In this document: positions 24,190 through 33,124 of the stretch, in pieces | How the letters are laid out: each line of letters begins with the position of its first letter | How positions within the stretch are numbered: the first letter of the stretch is position 1 | From: Clostridiales bacterium | Lineage (GTDB): Bacteria; Bacillota; Clostridia; Caldicoprobacterales; DTU083 | Assembly (NCBI GenBank): GCA_012512335.1 | Contig: JAAZEK010000197.1 | Location: 1-38,325 of the forward strand | Direction of reading: 5' to 3' | Length of the DNA: 38,325 nt | Made by a program: the position numbers and the translations under genes | Notes under the pieces: model-generated | Seen by the model: the letters and a program-made list of their open reading frames with translations, nothing else | What the model was told of the DNA's origin: nothing | Databases searched by the model: none

Positions 24190-25181
24190 GATCTTACGCA
24201 TTCATAGTTATTATATCCTTTTTGGCTACCCTGTTACTGGGAATTATACTTATACCTTGGCTTAAGAAGTTGAAATTCGGACAGCAAGTTAGGGATGATG
24301 GCCCAAAAACTCATCTTAAAAAAACCGGGACACCTACTATGGGGGGAATTATTTTTATTTTTCCTTTAATATTGGTTAGTTTGCTTGAAACCAGGGGAAG
24401 CGGAGAATTTGTAATAGTCGCCGTACTTTCAACCCTAGGTTTTGCACTAATTGGTTTTTTGGATGATTATATCAAAGTTGTAAAAAAGCGTTCATTGGGA
24501 TTGCGAGCCTACCAAAAGATAATAAGTCAGCTGGTTATAGCTGTGGTTTTAGCTTTTTATGCTTATTTAAATCCCTATATTGGAAGCAGTGTAATAGTTC
24601 CTTTTATAGGTGCAGAATGGGACCTGGGGGTTTTCTATATTCCCATTGCCACTTTTATTATTATAGGCACCGTTAACAGCGTCAATCTTACAGATGGCTT
24701 GGATGGACTTTGCTCTGGAGTCACTCTTGTAATTACTGCGACTCTTAGCATTATTCTTACCTTTTCAGCTAAGCTTGCCAATGAGGAAAGTCTTGGTTGG
24801 CTAGCGGAAAATTATCAGGATTTGATTGTATTTTCTGCCGCATTGACAGGTGCACTACTGGGCTTCTTGCGTTATAACGCCCATCCTGCACAAGTGTTCA
24901 TGGGAGATACAGGTTCTCTAGGCTTAGGTGGTGCAATTTCTGCCCTATCCATACTCCTTCGAATACCCCTGTGGATCCCTATATTTGGCGGAATCTATTT
25001 GGCGGAGGCAGTTTCTGTAATTCTGCAGGTGGGATCCTTTAAACTACGGGGTAAGAGGATATTTAAAATGGCGCCTATACATCATCATTTTGAATTGAAA
25101 GGCATGCCTGAGACTAGGGTAGTTTCAATGTTTATGATTGCTACTGTCTTTCTGTGTCTGATTACACTTTTAAGCATCTAG
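24186..25181 (+). CDS. mraY: Phospho-N-acetylmuramoyl-pentapeptide-transferase
   Basis: This 331-aa polytopic protein has about ten membrane helices. MraY motifs are DDGPKTHLKKTGTPTMGG (about 37-54), the aspartates of LGFLDDYIK (about 86-94), NLTDGLDGL and the C-terminal HHHFE. It transfers phospho-MurNAc-pentapeptide to undecaprenyl phosphate, forming lipid I. TTG at 24186 is the start, inside the murF stop region, with GGGAGGG spaced correctly upstream; no ATG fits. Confidence 0.97.
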   Translation: MRSYAFIVIISFLATLLLGIILIPWLKKLKFGQQVRDDGPKTHLKKTGTPTMGGIIFIFPLILVSLLETRGSGEFVIVAVLSTLGFALIGFLDDYIKVVKKRSLGLRAYQKIISQLVIAVVLAFYAYLNPYIGSSVIVPFIGAEWDLGVFYIPIATFIIIGTVNSVNLTDGLDGLCSGVTLVITATLSIILTFSAKLANEESLGWLAENYQDLIVFSAALTGALLGFLRYNAHPAQVFMGDTGSLGLGGAISALSILLRIPLWIPIFGGIYLAEAVSVILQVGSFKLRGKRIFKMAPIHHHFELKGMPETRVVSMFMIATVFLCLITLLSI

Positions 25182-25193
25182 GAGGATTTGGGG

Positions 25194-26555
25194 ATGGAGA
25201 TTAAAGATAAAACCGTGTTGGTAGCAGGTATGGCGCGCAGTGGTTTATCCGCTGCTAAATTGCTGTACAGGCTTGGAGCGCGAGTCATCGTTTACGATAA
25301 AAAAAAACATGATGAAGTTAGCGACCTAGTAGAAGAATTAGAGAGTGCTATTCATTGCGAATTTTGTTTGGGTGAAGAACCGGACAAGCTATTGGGGCAG
25401 ATAGACCTTATTGTATTGAGCCCTGGTATACCAACTGATGTTCCTTTCCTTGTCAAAGCAAAGTCCATAGGAATAAAAGTTATAAGTGAGGTTGAATTGG
25501 CGTATCAATATTGTAAGGCACCGATTTTAGCTATCACAGGGACAAACGGAAAAACTACTACCACAACTTTACTAGGTGAAATTATAAAAGCGTCAGGGAT
25601 AACTACCCATGTAGTAGGTAATATTGGAGTTCCTTTTACAGCTAAGGTAGAGGAGATTAAATCCTCTGATATAGCTGTGGTAGAAATAAGTAGCTTTCAG
25701 CTACAGACTGTTGAGGAATTTCGTCCTTGGATTTCTCTTATGCTAAACCTTACTCCAGATCATTTGGACCGCCACAAAACCATGGAGGATTATTTAGCTA
25801 CTAAAGCACGTATATTTGAAAATCAGATCGAGGGAGACTTCCTCATACTTAATGGTGAAGATCCTTTGGTAAAAGAATTGAAGCCTGATAATGGGAGCAA
25901 AGTTTTTTTCTTTAGTTCCTTACGAACCTTGGAGGAAGGCGCTTGGGTAGAAAATGGTCAAATAATGATTAATATAGGCAAAGGAGCTTTGACTATATGT
26001 CCAGTAGAGCGAGTAGCTATTCCAGGATCGCATAATCTGGAAAATGCATTAGCCGCTGCCTTAGCAGCTGCACTTGCTGGTGTAGAGTCGAAGCTTATAG
26101 CAAAGGTACTAAAGGAGTTTCCTGGAGTTGAGCATAGAATTGAGAAGGTTGATACTATAGACGGTGTTGTCTACTACAATGATTCCAAGGGAACTAATCC
26201 AGAGTCCTCAATTAAAGCTATTGAGGCTATGAAGGGATCTATAGTACTAATTGCAGGTGGATTTGACAAGAAGGCCAGTTATGCAAATTTAATAGATGCT
26301 TTTGGTGGGAAGGTTAAAGAACTGGTTTTGCTAGGGGAAACTGCAGAGACCATTGCAGCGGCTGCTAAAGAAAAGGGCTTTAACAATATTCATATGACAA
26401 AAACTATAGAAGAAGCTGTGGAGAAATCCTGCGCACTCTCCTACCCAGGATGGAATGTATTATTGTCTCCAGCATGTGCTAGCTGGGATATGTTTAAGGA
26501 TTTTGAGGAGAGAGGTCGAGTATTCAAGGAGGCAGTCAAGGCATTGAGGAGGTAG
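25194..26555 (+). CDS. murD: UDP-MurNAc-L-Ala:D-Glu ligase
   Basis: The ATG at 25194 is 7 nt after GGAGGA, giving 453 aa; the upstream TTG at 25188 would leave almost no spacing. It has the N-terminal GMARSGLSAAKLL (about residues 12-24), VLSPGIP, the P-loop TGTNGKTTTT (about 113-122), NDSKGTNPESS and the C-terminal LLSPACASWDMF. It adds D-glutamate in the cytoplasm. Unusually the next gene is ftsW and then murA, with no murG or murB. Confidence 0.97.
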   Translation: MEIKDKTVLVAGMARSGLSAAKLLYRLGARVIVYDKKKHDEVSDLVEELESAIHCEFCLGEEPDKLLGQIDLIVLSPGIPTDVPFLVKAKSIGIKVISEVELAYQYCKAPILAITGTNGKTTTTTLLGEIIKASGITTHVVGNIGVPFTAKVEEIKSSDIAVVEISSFQLQTVEEFRPWISLMLNLTPDHLDRHKTMEDYLATKARIFENQIEGDFLILNGEDPLVKELKPDNGSKVFFFSSLRTLEEGAWVENGQIMINIGKGALTICPVERVAIPGSHNLENALAAALAAALAGVESKLIAKVLKEFPGVEHRIEKVDTIDGVVYYNDSKGTNPESSIKAIEAMKGSIVLIAGGFDKKASYANLIDAFGGKVKELVLLGETAETIAAAAKEKGFNNIHMTKTIEEAVEKSCALSYPGWNVLLSPACASWDMFKDFEERGRVFKEAVKALRR

Positions 26556-26561
26556 GGGGAA

Positions 26562-27656
26562 ATGGCCAAGAAAAGACCAATTGATTTTCCAACTTTATTA
26601 ACTACTATCATACTGGTCGCCATCGGTATAGTTATGGTATTTAGCGCTAGCTACTATAGCGCTGCCGAAGCCTGGGGTGATGGCTTGTTTTTTTTCAAAA
26701 GACAATGTCTCTGGGCGGTGCTTGGGTTTACTGGTATGTTTGTTGCATCTCGGATTGACTATTCCAAGCTTCAGAGATATTCCAGATTGTTTATATTAAT
26801 TAGTATTGTATTGCTAATATTAGTTTTATTAATAGGAGAACCGCGAAATAATGCGAAAAGATGGTTAGGTATCGGTAACTTGAGCATTCAGCCTGCTGAG
26901 ATAGCAAAGTTTGCCATGATGTTCTTCATATCTGATACAATTGCTAGAGATAGAAACAAAATAAAGAAGTTTTTTACGGGGCTACTTCCAATTTTAATGG
27001 TGTCTGGTTTCGTGTTCTTATTAATACTTATGCAACCAAATTTAAGTACAGCAGGCAGTATTTTGATACTAAGCCTAGTAATGCTTTTTGTAGGAGGGGC
27101 AAAGCTATGGCATTTTGGTGGACTTATAGGTGCAGGAGCTGTAGCTGCGGTGGCATTAACTATATCAGCACCATACCGATTTAAACGGTTTACAGCCTTT
27201 ATGGACCCTTGGGAAAACCCATTAGCGGATGGCTGGCAATTGATACAATCCTTATATTCCCTTGGCTCTGGAGGGCTTTTTGGTTTAGGACTAGCTCAAA
27301 GTCGACAGAAGTATTTCTATCTACCCTATCCGGAAACAGACTTTATATTTGCAATTGTAGGAGAGGAACTGGGCTTTATAGGAGTTATCCTATTAATTTC
27401 TCTCTTTATGATATTGATTTGGAGGGGGATACGTATTGCTCTCACCGCACCAGATTTGTTTGGTTGCCTTCTTGCTACGGGGATTATCTCTATGATAGCT
27501 ATTCAAGTGGTTATAAATATTGCAGTTGTCACAGTATCTATGCCAACAACTGGAGTTCCTTTACCCTTTATAAGCTATGGAGGTTCTTCTATAGCTATGT
27601 TTTTGACAAGTATTGGCGTGCTTTTGAATATCTCAAAGCAATGCAAAGTAGCGTGA
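26562..27656 (+). CDS. ftsW: Lipid II polymerase / SEDS protein FtsW
   Basis: The 364-aa SEDS protein has ten membrane helices. Signature features are VFSASYY near the N-terminus, GxxxxQPAE in GIGNLSIQPAEIAKF (about 102-116), QPNLSTA, and YFYLPYPETDFIFAIVGEELG with the essential Asp (about 258). The C-terminal PLPFISYGGSS is conserved. SEDS proteins polymerise lipid II together with a class B PBP, here presumably the spoVD/ftsI product. It could be named spoVE instead. The RBS lies at the end of murD (GGAGGTAGGGG). Confidence 0.94.
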   Translation: MAKKRPIDFPTLLTTIILVAIGIVMVFSASYYSAAEAWGDGLFFFKRQCLWAVLGFTGMFVASRIDYSKLQRYSRLFILISIVLLILVLLIGEPRNNAKRWLGIGNLSIQPAEIAKFAMMFFISDTIARDRNKIKKFFTGLLPILMVSGFVFLLILMQPNLSTAGSILILSLVMLFVGGAKLWHFGGLIGAGAVAAVALTISAPYRFKRFTAFMDPWENPLADGWQLIQSLYSLGSGGLFGLGLAQSRQKYFYLPYPETDFIFAIVGEELGFIGVILLISLFMILIWRGIRIALTAPDLFGCLLATGIISMIAIQVVINIAVVTVSMPTTGVPLPFISYGGSSIAMFLTSIGVLLNISKQCKVA

Positions 27657-27704
27657 TAGATTTTTCGTCATGATCTTGTAATGTAACACCTGAATTTCAT
27701 TCGC

Positions 27705-27751
27705 ATAGTATGTTATTGAATCGGAATTGCATGCCCATTTCCACATACTAT
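27705..27751. promoter_or_regulatory. 9-bp inverted repeat between ftsW and murA
   Basis: ATAGTATGT (27705-27713) and ACATACTAT (27743-27751) are exact inverted copies with a 29-nt loop, in the only sizeable gap (123 bp) of the mur part of the operon, where murG and murB are absent. No T run follows, so it is not a classical terminator; it may be an RNA processing or regulatory structure. Confidence 0.35.
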
Positions 27752-27779
27752 TTAAAGTCGAAGAAAGAGGTGTGACTGT

Positions 27780-29048
27780 ATGGCAAGATATCGAGTCCGG
27801 GGAGGACGAAAGCTGGAAGGAAAAATTAGGGTTGTTGGAGCCAAAAATGCCATTTTACCCATTCTAGCAGCAGTAATCTTAACGCGGAAACCGGTAGTAC
27901 TTTATGATTTCCCCAGTCTTGCAGACGTTGAAAATATGTTGCTGATCTTGCAATCCATTGGTTGTCAAGTGACTAGAGAAAATTCTACCCTGATACTGGA
28001 CCCCTCGGGAATTAACAGTGGGGTGATACCAGACAGGTATGTAAAGGAAATACGTTCCTCAATTGTTGTACTGGGGGCAGTATTGGCTAGGATGAAGAAA
28101 GCGAGAATTACTTATCCGGGAGGCTGCGAAATCGGGCAGCGTCCTATCAACCTGCATTTGCAGGGTTTACGTCAATTGGGGGTTGTTATTGACGAGTCTC
28201 ATGGTTACCTGGAGTGTGAAGCAAGCAATATGATAGGAACCGATATCCATCTTGACTATCCAAGTGTTGGTGCCACTGAAAACATAATGCTAGCAGCAAC
28301 TCAAGCCAAGGGACGGACGAAAATACGAAATGCCGCTAAGGAACCTGAAATCACCGACCTGCAGAATTTTATTAATAGCATGGGTGGAAAGGTTTATGGG
28401 GCTGGTAGCAATACTATAGTAATTGATGGAGTAGAAGACTTCCATGAAACGGAATATACCGTTATCCCCGATCGAATTATTGCTGGTACTTATCTAATAG
28501 CAGCCGCTGTTACAGGAAGTGACTTGGTTGTTGATAATGTAAACCTTGAGCATATCCAAGCTCTAGTAAACAAACTGAGGGAAACTGGATGTGTGGTTAG
28601 GCCACTAAATGGAAACCATACAGGTGCCGTTAGAGTGCAAGCTCCACAGCGACTCAGAGCAGTTGAAAACACGAAAACCTATCCTCATCCAGGTTTCCCA
28701 ACGGATATGCAGGCATTGTTTATGAGTTCTCTAACTGTTGCAAGCGGAACCAGTATCATTACGGAAAATATTTTTGAAAATAGATTCAAGCATGTTCCTG
28801 AGCTTATCAGAATGGGTGCTAGAATTCGAATTGAAGGTAGAATTGCCGTTATTCAAGGAGTTCCTAGGCTGAAGGGAGCGGAGGTAAGCGCTGGAGATCT
28901 ACGAGGAGGCGCAGCATTGGTCCTAGCTGGCCTAAATGCTGAAGGTGAAACCCTGATAGATAACATATATCATATAGGACGTGGTTATGATAAACTGGAT
29001 GAATATTTACGAAGTGTCGGTGCGGACATTGTTCGATTAGAAGATTAA
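27780..29048 (+). CDS. murA: UDP-N-acetylglucosamine 1-carboxyvinyltransferase
   Basis: The 422-aa enzyme has VVGAKNAILP (about 18-27) for substrate binding and the catalytic Cys116 in GGCEIGQRPINLHL, the fosfomycin target. FPTDMQA (about 310) and the C-terminal GRGYDKLDEYLRSVGA are also conserved. It transfers enolpyruvate from PEP to UDP-GlcNAc, the first committed step. The ATG at 27780 is preceded by AAAGAGGTG. Firmicutes often have two murA copies; this one lies directly upstream of ftsQ. Confidence 0.97.
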   Translation: MARYRVRGGRKLEGKIRVVGAKNAILPILAAVILTRKPVVLYDFPSLADVENMLLILQSIGCQVTRENSTLILDPSGINSGVIPDRYVKEIRSSIVVLGAVLARMKKARITYPGGCEIGQRPINLHLQGLRQLGVVIDESHGYLECEASNMIGTDIHLDYPSVGATENIMLAATQAKGRTKIRNAAKEPEITDLQNFINSMGGKVYGAGSNTIVIDGVEDFHETEYTVIPDRIIAGTYLIAAAVTGSDLVVDNVNLEHIQALVNKLRETGCVVRPLNGNHTGAVRVQAPQRLRAVENTKTYPHPGFPTDMQALFMSSLTVASGTSIITENIFENRFKHVPELIRMGARIRIEGRIAVIQGVPRLKGAEVSAGDLRGGAALVLAGLNAEGETLIDNIYHIGRGYDKLDEYLRSVGADIVRLED

Positions 29049-29059
29049 TGAAGGATGCT

Positions 29060-29099
29060 CCGTCATAAGACTTTACTACAAGCCTAAGTTTTATGACGG
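29060..29099. promoter_or_regulatory. 14-bp hairpin between murA and ftsQ
   Basis: Bases 29060-29073 pair with 29086-29099: CCGTCATAA and ACTT on one side with AAGT and TTATGACGG on the other, and one G-U pair, around a 12-nt loop. No T run follows. It may stabilise or process the mRNA, or partly attenuate transcription into the ftsQ-sbp segment. Confidence 0.6.
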
Positions 29100-29165
29100 A
29101 TAGCTTTATATAAAACAGATGAGGGATTTGTTACCAAAATCATGAATCTCCTGGAGGATAAAACT

Positions 29166-29954
29166 ATGGGTAGAAATGGGACAAGAAGTGGGTTTTACCG
29201 TTTCATGGTTTTGCTGCTTTGTTTGGCAGCGGTTGTATTTATAGGAACGGAAATTTTTCAAGTGGAAAATTGTATAGTTGTAGGTAGTCATACCTTGGAC
29301 GATGATGTTATAATAAATATATCAGGTGTATCCAAGTCAGATAATATCTTTAAAATAGATAAGAAGCTGGTTAAAACCCGGATTGAAAGCAGTGCACCTT
29401 TTCCCAAGGTTCTTGCTGTTTCTATCAAACTACCTGATGAGGTGATTATTTCTATAGAAGAAAGAACTGCTGTGGCACTGATCCCTTACTTAAGCTCTTA
29501 CCTGCTAATAGACGACAGCGGGTTTGTATTGGATATTATTAAGGAGGATAGCATACCAACTCTTCCAATTGTTGAAGGCATACACATCACTCGCCTTAAA
29601 AAAGGAAGCTTGTTGGAGCTAGCAGAAAGCGATAAATATCGATATAAAGTTCTGACTGTAATGCTAGAAGCTGTCACAGAATGGGGATCTGGTGAATTAA
29701 TTAATAGCATTTCCCTTGATAATCCTGATGGGATATCTTTTCTAACGAGGGATGGAATTTCTGTATATATTGGACAGGCAGTAGAGCTGGACAGAAAATT
29801 GGGATGGTTGCATTCGGAAGCATACACGACTGTGCAACAAAGCGATCAGGAGGGTAGCTTGGATGTCAGCGTTCCAGGTAAGGCTGTATTTCACCCTGAT
29901 CCTGTAGAAGAGGAAGAAGAGGAAACCTTGGAAGAAGAAAACACAGATAATTAA
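29166..29954 (+). CDS. ftsQ: Cell division protein FtsQ/DivIB
   Basis: The ATG at 29166 is 7-8 nt after GGAGG, giving 262 aa; the ATG at 29142 is too early. It has a cytoplasmic tail, one membrane helix (about 13-33) and a POTRA domain (about 37-107, VENCIVVGSHTLDDDVI onward), then the FtsQ-type beta domain with the LLIDDSGFVLDI stretch. The final 20 residues are highly acidic (EEEEEETLEEE). It scaffolds the divisome with FtsL and DivIC. In B. subtilis divIB has the same neighbours ylxW, ylxX and sbp. Confidence 0.88.
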   Translation: MGRNGTRSGFYRFMVLLLCLAAVVFIGTEIFQVENCIVVGSHTLDDDVIINISGVSKSDNIFKIDKKLVKTRIESSAPFPKVLAVSIKLPDEVIISIEERTAVALIPYLSSYLLIDDSGFVLDIIKEDSIPTLPIVEGIHITRLKKGSLLELAESDKYRYKVLTVMLEAVTEWGSGELINSISLDNPDGISFLTRDGISVYIGQAVELDRKLGWLHSEAYTTVQQSDQEGSLDVSVPGKAVFHPDPVEEEEEETLEEENTDN

Positions 29955-29967
29955 ATGAGGTGAAGGA

Positions 29968-30678
29968 TTGAAAACCTTAGGTGGTAAAATCGCTATTACC
30001 TTGGTAAGCATAATATTGGGATTGATGTTAGCATTACAATTTAAAAATGTACAAAATGTAGGTGGAAATGTTTCCTTACAACGCACCCAGGAGCTTACTA
30101 GTCAAATACAAAGAATGAATCAGGACATTCAAAGTCAGGAAAAGCTAATTGTCGAGCTTGAGGGTAGGATTGTTGAGTATGAAAACGCTGCTCAAGATGA
30201 GGGGAAGCTTAATGATGCTATGTATCAGGAATTGGAAAGAGCAAGAATTATAGCTGGATTGACAGAGCTGGAGGGAGCTGGGGTAGTGGTTACCTTAGAT
30301 ATCGTTCCTTATTCAGACTGGGGTGAGTATGGTATTGTTCGAAATGTGTATCATGACGATCTATTAGCATTGATTAACGAACTAAATGCAGCTGGTGCAG
30401 AGGCCTTGGATATCAATGGAGAACGAATTATTGCTACCACTGAAATACGCAGTGCAGGTGATTATATCGTTATTAACACCAACCGTTATTCGACTCCTTT
30501 TGAGATCAAAGCTCTAGGAAATCCAGATACATTAGAGGCGTCCCTGAAATTACTAGGTGGTGTAGCTGACTCCCTTGGAGAAGAGTTGGAGATCTCTATT
30601 CGGCGGGAGGATAAGATTCGAATCCCAAAATTTAGTGGGCCATTGCAATTAGAGTATGCTCTACCTCCCCATTCTTGA
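29968..30678 (+). CDS. DUF881 protein, YlxW/YlxX-like (first copy)
   Basis: The 236-aa protein (TTG start, GAGGTGAAGG upstream) has one N-terminal helix (about 8-24), a coiled coil (about 35-95, LTSQIQRMNQDIQSQEK onward) and a DUF881 domain (about 97-230) with LEGAGVVVTL, ELNAAGAEALDINGERI and ALGNPDTL. In B. subtilis the neighbouring ylxW and ylxX lie between divIB and sbp. Proteins of this family are thought to act at the cell envelope; the biochemical role is unknown. It is followed by a paralogue. Confidence 0.85.
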   Translation: MKTLGGKIAITLVSIILGLMLALQFKNVQNVGGNVSLQRTQELTSQIQRMNQDIQSQEKLIVELEGRIVEYENAAQDEGKLNDAMYQELERARIIAGLTELEGAGVVVTLDIVPYSDWGEYGIVRNVYHDDLLALINELNAAGAEALDINGERIIATTEIRSAGDYIVINTNRYSTPFEIKALGNPDTLEASLKLLGGVADSLGEELEISIRREDKIRIPKFSGPLQLEYALPPHS

Positions 30679-30715
30679 TAACATCGACGTATGTGATAGC
30701 TTGAGAGGAGCCGGA

Positions 30716-31462
30716 ATGAATAAACAAAACCAAGCAGTTTGGATGCTCACTCTTGTCTGTGTTTTTCTCGGTTTTTTTGCAGTCCATGCATTTAACAGAA
30801 CCCAGTCCAAGGAGAAAATTGTTAATATTGCTTCCTTGCAGAATATTGAAGAGCTTCTTAATCAAAAAAAACTGTTAGATAATAAAAAAATGGAACTAGA
30901 ACGGATAATTACACAGCAAGAAAGCAAGTTAAAGGAATATGAGAATAAAGCTGGCCAGACTAGTACACAGCTGCAGCAGCTACAGATAGAAATAGAGGAA
31001 ACAAAGCTAAAAGCAGGGTTGATGCCTGTACAAGGGCCAGGAGTAGAGATTGTATTAAATGATAGGAAACGAGATTCAGTTTTAACTGATAACCCCAACT
31101 TGCTTAGCTATTTTATAGTCCATGATAGTGATATGCTTAATGTTATAAATGAGCTAAGAGGGGCTGGGGCAGAGGCTATTGCAGTAAATGGGACAAGAAT
31201 TGTAGCAAGCTCCCGTATAAGCTGTGGCGGGCCTACCATTAATGTAGGTAAATATGAACGATTTGCACCACCATTTATTATCCAGGCTATTGGAAACCCA
31301 GATAATCTTCTAGGAGCTTTTCGAGAAGAAAATAGTATATATCATGATTTGATTGCCTGGGGACTGGAATTTCAGATTAAGAAGCTAAATAGTATTGAAA
31401 TCCCTCGCTACTTTGGGGATACAAACTATACACATGCAAGATTAGTTCAGGAGGATGAGTAA
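30716..31462 (+). CDS. DUF881 protein, YlxW/YlxX-like (second copy)
   Basis: From ATG 30716 (GAGAGGAG upstream) it is 248 aa and has the same plan as the gene before it: one helix (about 9-25), coiled coil (about 42-92, rich in Lys and Gln) and a DUF881 domain (about 95-240) with VQGPGVEIVL, ELRGAGAEAIAVNGTRI and AIGNPDNL. The two are paralogues arranged in tandem, about 37 bp apart. The 20 codons before the ATG have no RBS and are not used. Its last codons overlap the sbp start region. Confidence 0.85.
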   Translation: MNKQNQAVWMLTLVCVFLGFFAVHAFNRTQSKEKIVNIASLQNIEELLNQKKLLDNKKMELERIITQQESKLKEYENKAGQTSTQLQQLQIEIEETKLKAGLMPVQGPGVEIVLNDRKRDSVLTDNPNLLSYFIVHDSDMLNVINELRGAGAEAIAVNGTRIVASSRISCGGPTINVGKYERFAPPFIIQAIGNPDNLLGAFREENSIYHDLIAWGLEFQIKKLNSIEIPRYFGDTNYTHARLVQEDE

Positions 31463-31463
31463 A

Positions 31464-31823
31464 ATGTTGTTGCCGCTCATTGGTATAATGATTGGGATTT
31501 TTCTTGGAATGATGCTGCCTATTGATATTCCTACAGCATATTCTTCATACATGTCCATTGCAGTTTTGGCAGCTCTGGATTCTGTATTTGGGGGAATTCG
31601 ATCGACCTTAGAAAAACAATTTGAAGCTGATGTCTTTATTTCGGGATTTTTTGGTAATGCAGTTCTAGCTGCTGGCTTAACGTATCTTGGAGAACGCTTG
31701 GATGTTCCTATATATTTATGTGCCATATTCGTCTTCGGATATCGTCTATTTAACAATTTCGCCTTAATTAGAAGGCATTTTCTTGGGCTTCTTCGAAAAA
31801 AATCCTATTTAGAGGATAATTAG
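31464..31823 (+). CDS. sbp: Small basic protein Sbp (DUF1290)
   Basis: The start at 31464 gives MLLPLIGIMIG, like the B. subtilis Sbp N-terminus; an ATG at 31455 touches the AGGAGG. The 119-aa protein has about three to four hydrophobic segments, with the conserved SIAVLAALDSVFGGIRS (about 28-44) and the tail FGYRLFNNFALIRRHFL. Its role is unknown, but it is encoded beside ftsA and ftsZ in many Firmicutes and is probably a membrane protein of the division apparatus. Confidence 0.9.
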   Translation: MLLPLIGIMIGIFLGMMLPIDIPTAYSSYMSIAVLAALDSVFGGIRSTLEKQFEADVFISGFFGNAVLAAGLTYLGERLDVPIYLCAIFVFGYRLFNNFALIRRHFLGLLRKKSYLEDN

Positions 31824-31852
31824 GGCAAATAATGTTTTATCTTTACATGGAT

Positions 31853-31881
31853 TTGTGATAACATAGTAAAAAGATTATATA
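31853..31881 (+). promoter_or_regulatory. Possible promoter for ftsA-ftsZ
   Basis: TTGTGA (31853-31858), a 17-bp spacer and TATATA (31876-31881) stand in the 76-bp gap before ftsA. It could give division genes their own transcript besides read-through from the mur operon. Confidence 0.45.
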
Positions 31882-31899
31882 TGAAGTGAGGTTCCTATT

Positions 31900-33090
31900 T
31901 TGAAAGATACAGTAACAGCCATAGATATAGGCACCACCAAGGTGGCAGTACTGTTATGCCAAAGGAGCTATAACGACAATCTGGGCTTGTCTGGATTTGG
32001 CCAAGTAGCTTATGAGAAAGCACAAAATGACGAATGGAAATCCGATAAGGTATTAGTACCTTCATTGAAAACGGCTTTAGGACAAGCTAGCAAAATGGCT
32101 GGTGTCAAAGTTAGCAATTGCACTGTGGGTATCCCAAGTGAGTATTGTGGGCTGGTTTCAAATCGCGGGGAGATAAGCTTGGATAAGCCTATAACCCGCC
32201 AGGATACTATGAGTCTGCGAAAGCAAGTTGCTAATTATTCGCTGCCCGCTCCCTGGAAGATTAGTGATGTTATATATGGTAACTATTTGGTGGATGGCAT
32301 GCCAGTAAGCAATCCCGTGGGACTTTCATGCAAAACACTGGAACTAGAGGCCAATATAATCTGCATCGACACTGAATTTATCAGGCAGATTACTCATGCC
32401 CTGAATTCGCTGCAAATTAATGTAGAAAGCTGGCTCCCAGTCCCAATTGTTAGCGCTAAGGCTCTACTAACGGATGAAGAGAGACAAAAGGGTACCTTGT
32501 TTATAGACGTTGGTGGGGAGTCCATCGACCTGACTATTTACAAGGAAAACATCCCCGTATTTCTTGACTGGATTCCCCTTGGTGGAAATGCCATTACTCG
32601 AGACATTGCAACCAGCGTTAAGGTTTCCTATGAAGAAGCAGAAAAGCTGAAGCGCTTTTGCGTTCTGGGACTAGCCTTACGAGATGATCCTGAAGCAGCT
32701 GAAATGAATCTTCCCATACGAGAAGGGAAAGAGATATTCAATGTTCCAATGGAACTTCTCCAAAGGGTTGTGGAAGCTAGAGCAGACGAAATGTTGGATT
32801 TAGTGGAAAAACGAATTGCAGATGAAGGCTTAAAGGACAGCTATAATAGTATAATTCTTACAGGCGGAGGCTTAGCTCTGTTTCGTGGAATACGGGAGTT
32901 TGCTTTCAAGAAGATGAATGTTCCTATAAGCTTAGGTGTTCCTGATGTAATAGGCTTATCTGGACCAACGCATTCAGCAGTATATGCTATAGGGCTTGCA
33001 GGTCTTAACAATAATGAATCAGCTTCTGTTACGACTAGTAAAGTGCTTAAAGCCCTTATTAGGAAAATTAAAGAAAAATTAAAGTTATGA
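31900..33090 (+). CDS. ftsA: Cell division protein FtsA
   Basis: The 396-aa actin-fold ATPase has phosphate-1 AIDIGTTKVAVLL (about residues 7-19), the SHS2/1C insert region (about 80-165), phosphate-2 LFIDVGGESIDLTIY and the adenosine motif ILTGGGLALFRG (about 318-330). The C-terminus KALIRKIKEKLKL is an amphipathic membrane-targeting helix. TTG at 31900 is the start, with GTGAGG upstream. FtsA tethers FtsZ to the membrane. ftsZ begins 35 bp downstream. Confidence 0.93.
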   Translation: MKDTVTAIDIGTTKVAVLLCQRSYNDNLGLSGFGQVAYEKAQNDEWKSDKVLVPSLKTALGQASKMAGVKVSNCTVGIPSEYCGLVSNRGEISLDKPITRQDTMSLRKQVANYSLPAPWKISDVIYGNYLVDGMPVSNPVGLSCKTLELEANIICIDTEFIRQITHALNSLQINVESWLPVPIVSAKALLTDEERQKGTLFIDVGGESIDLTIYKENIPVFLDWIPLGGNAITRDIATSVKVSYEEAEKLKRFCVLGLALRDDPEAAEMNLPIREGKEIFNVPMELLQRVVEARADEMLDLVEKRIADEGLKDSYNSIILTGGGLALFRGIREFAFKKMNVPISLGVPDVIGLSGPTHSAVYAIGLAGLNNNESASVTTSKVLKALIRKIKEKLKL

Positions 33091-33124
33091 TAAAAATTCT
33101 CAATAAACAAGAGGAGGGTATGGC

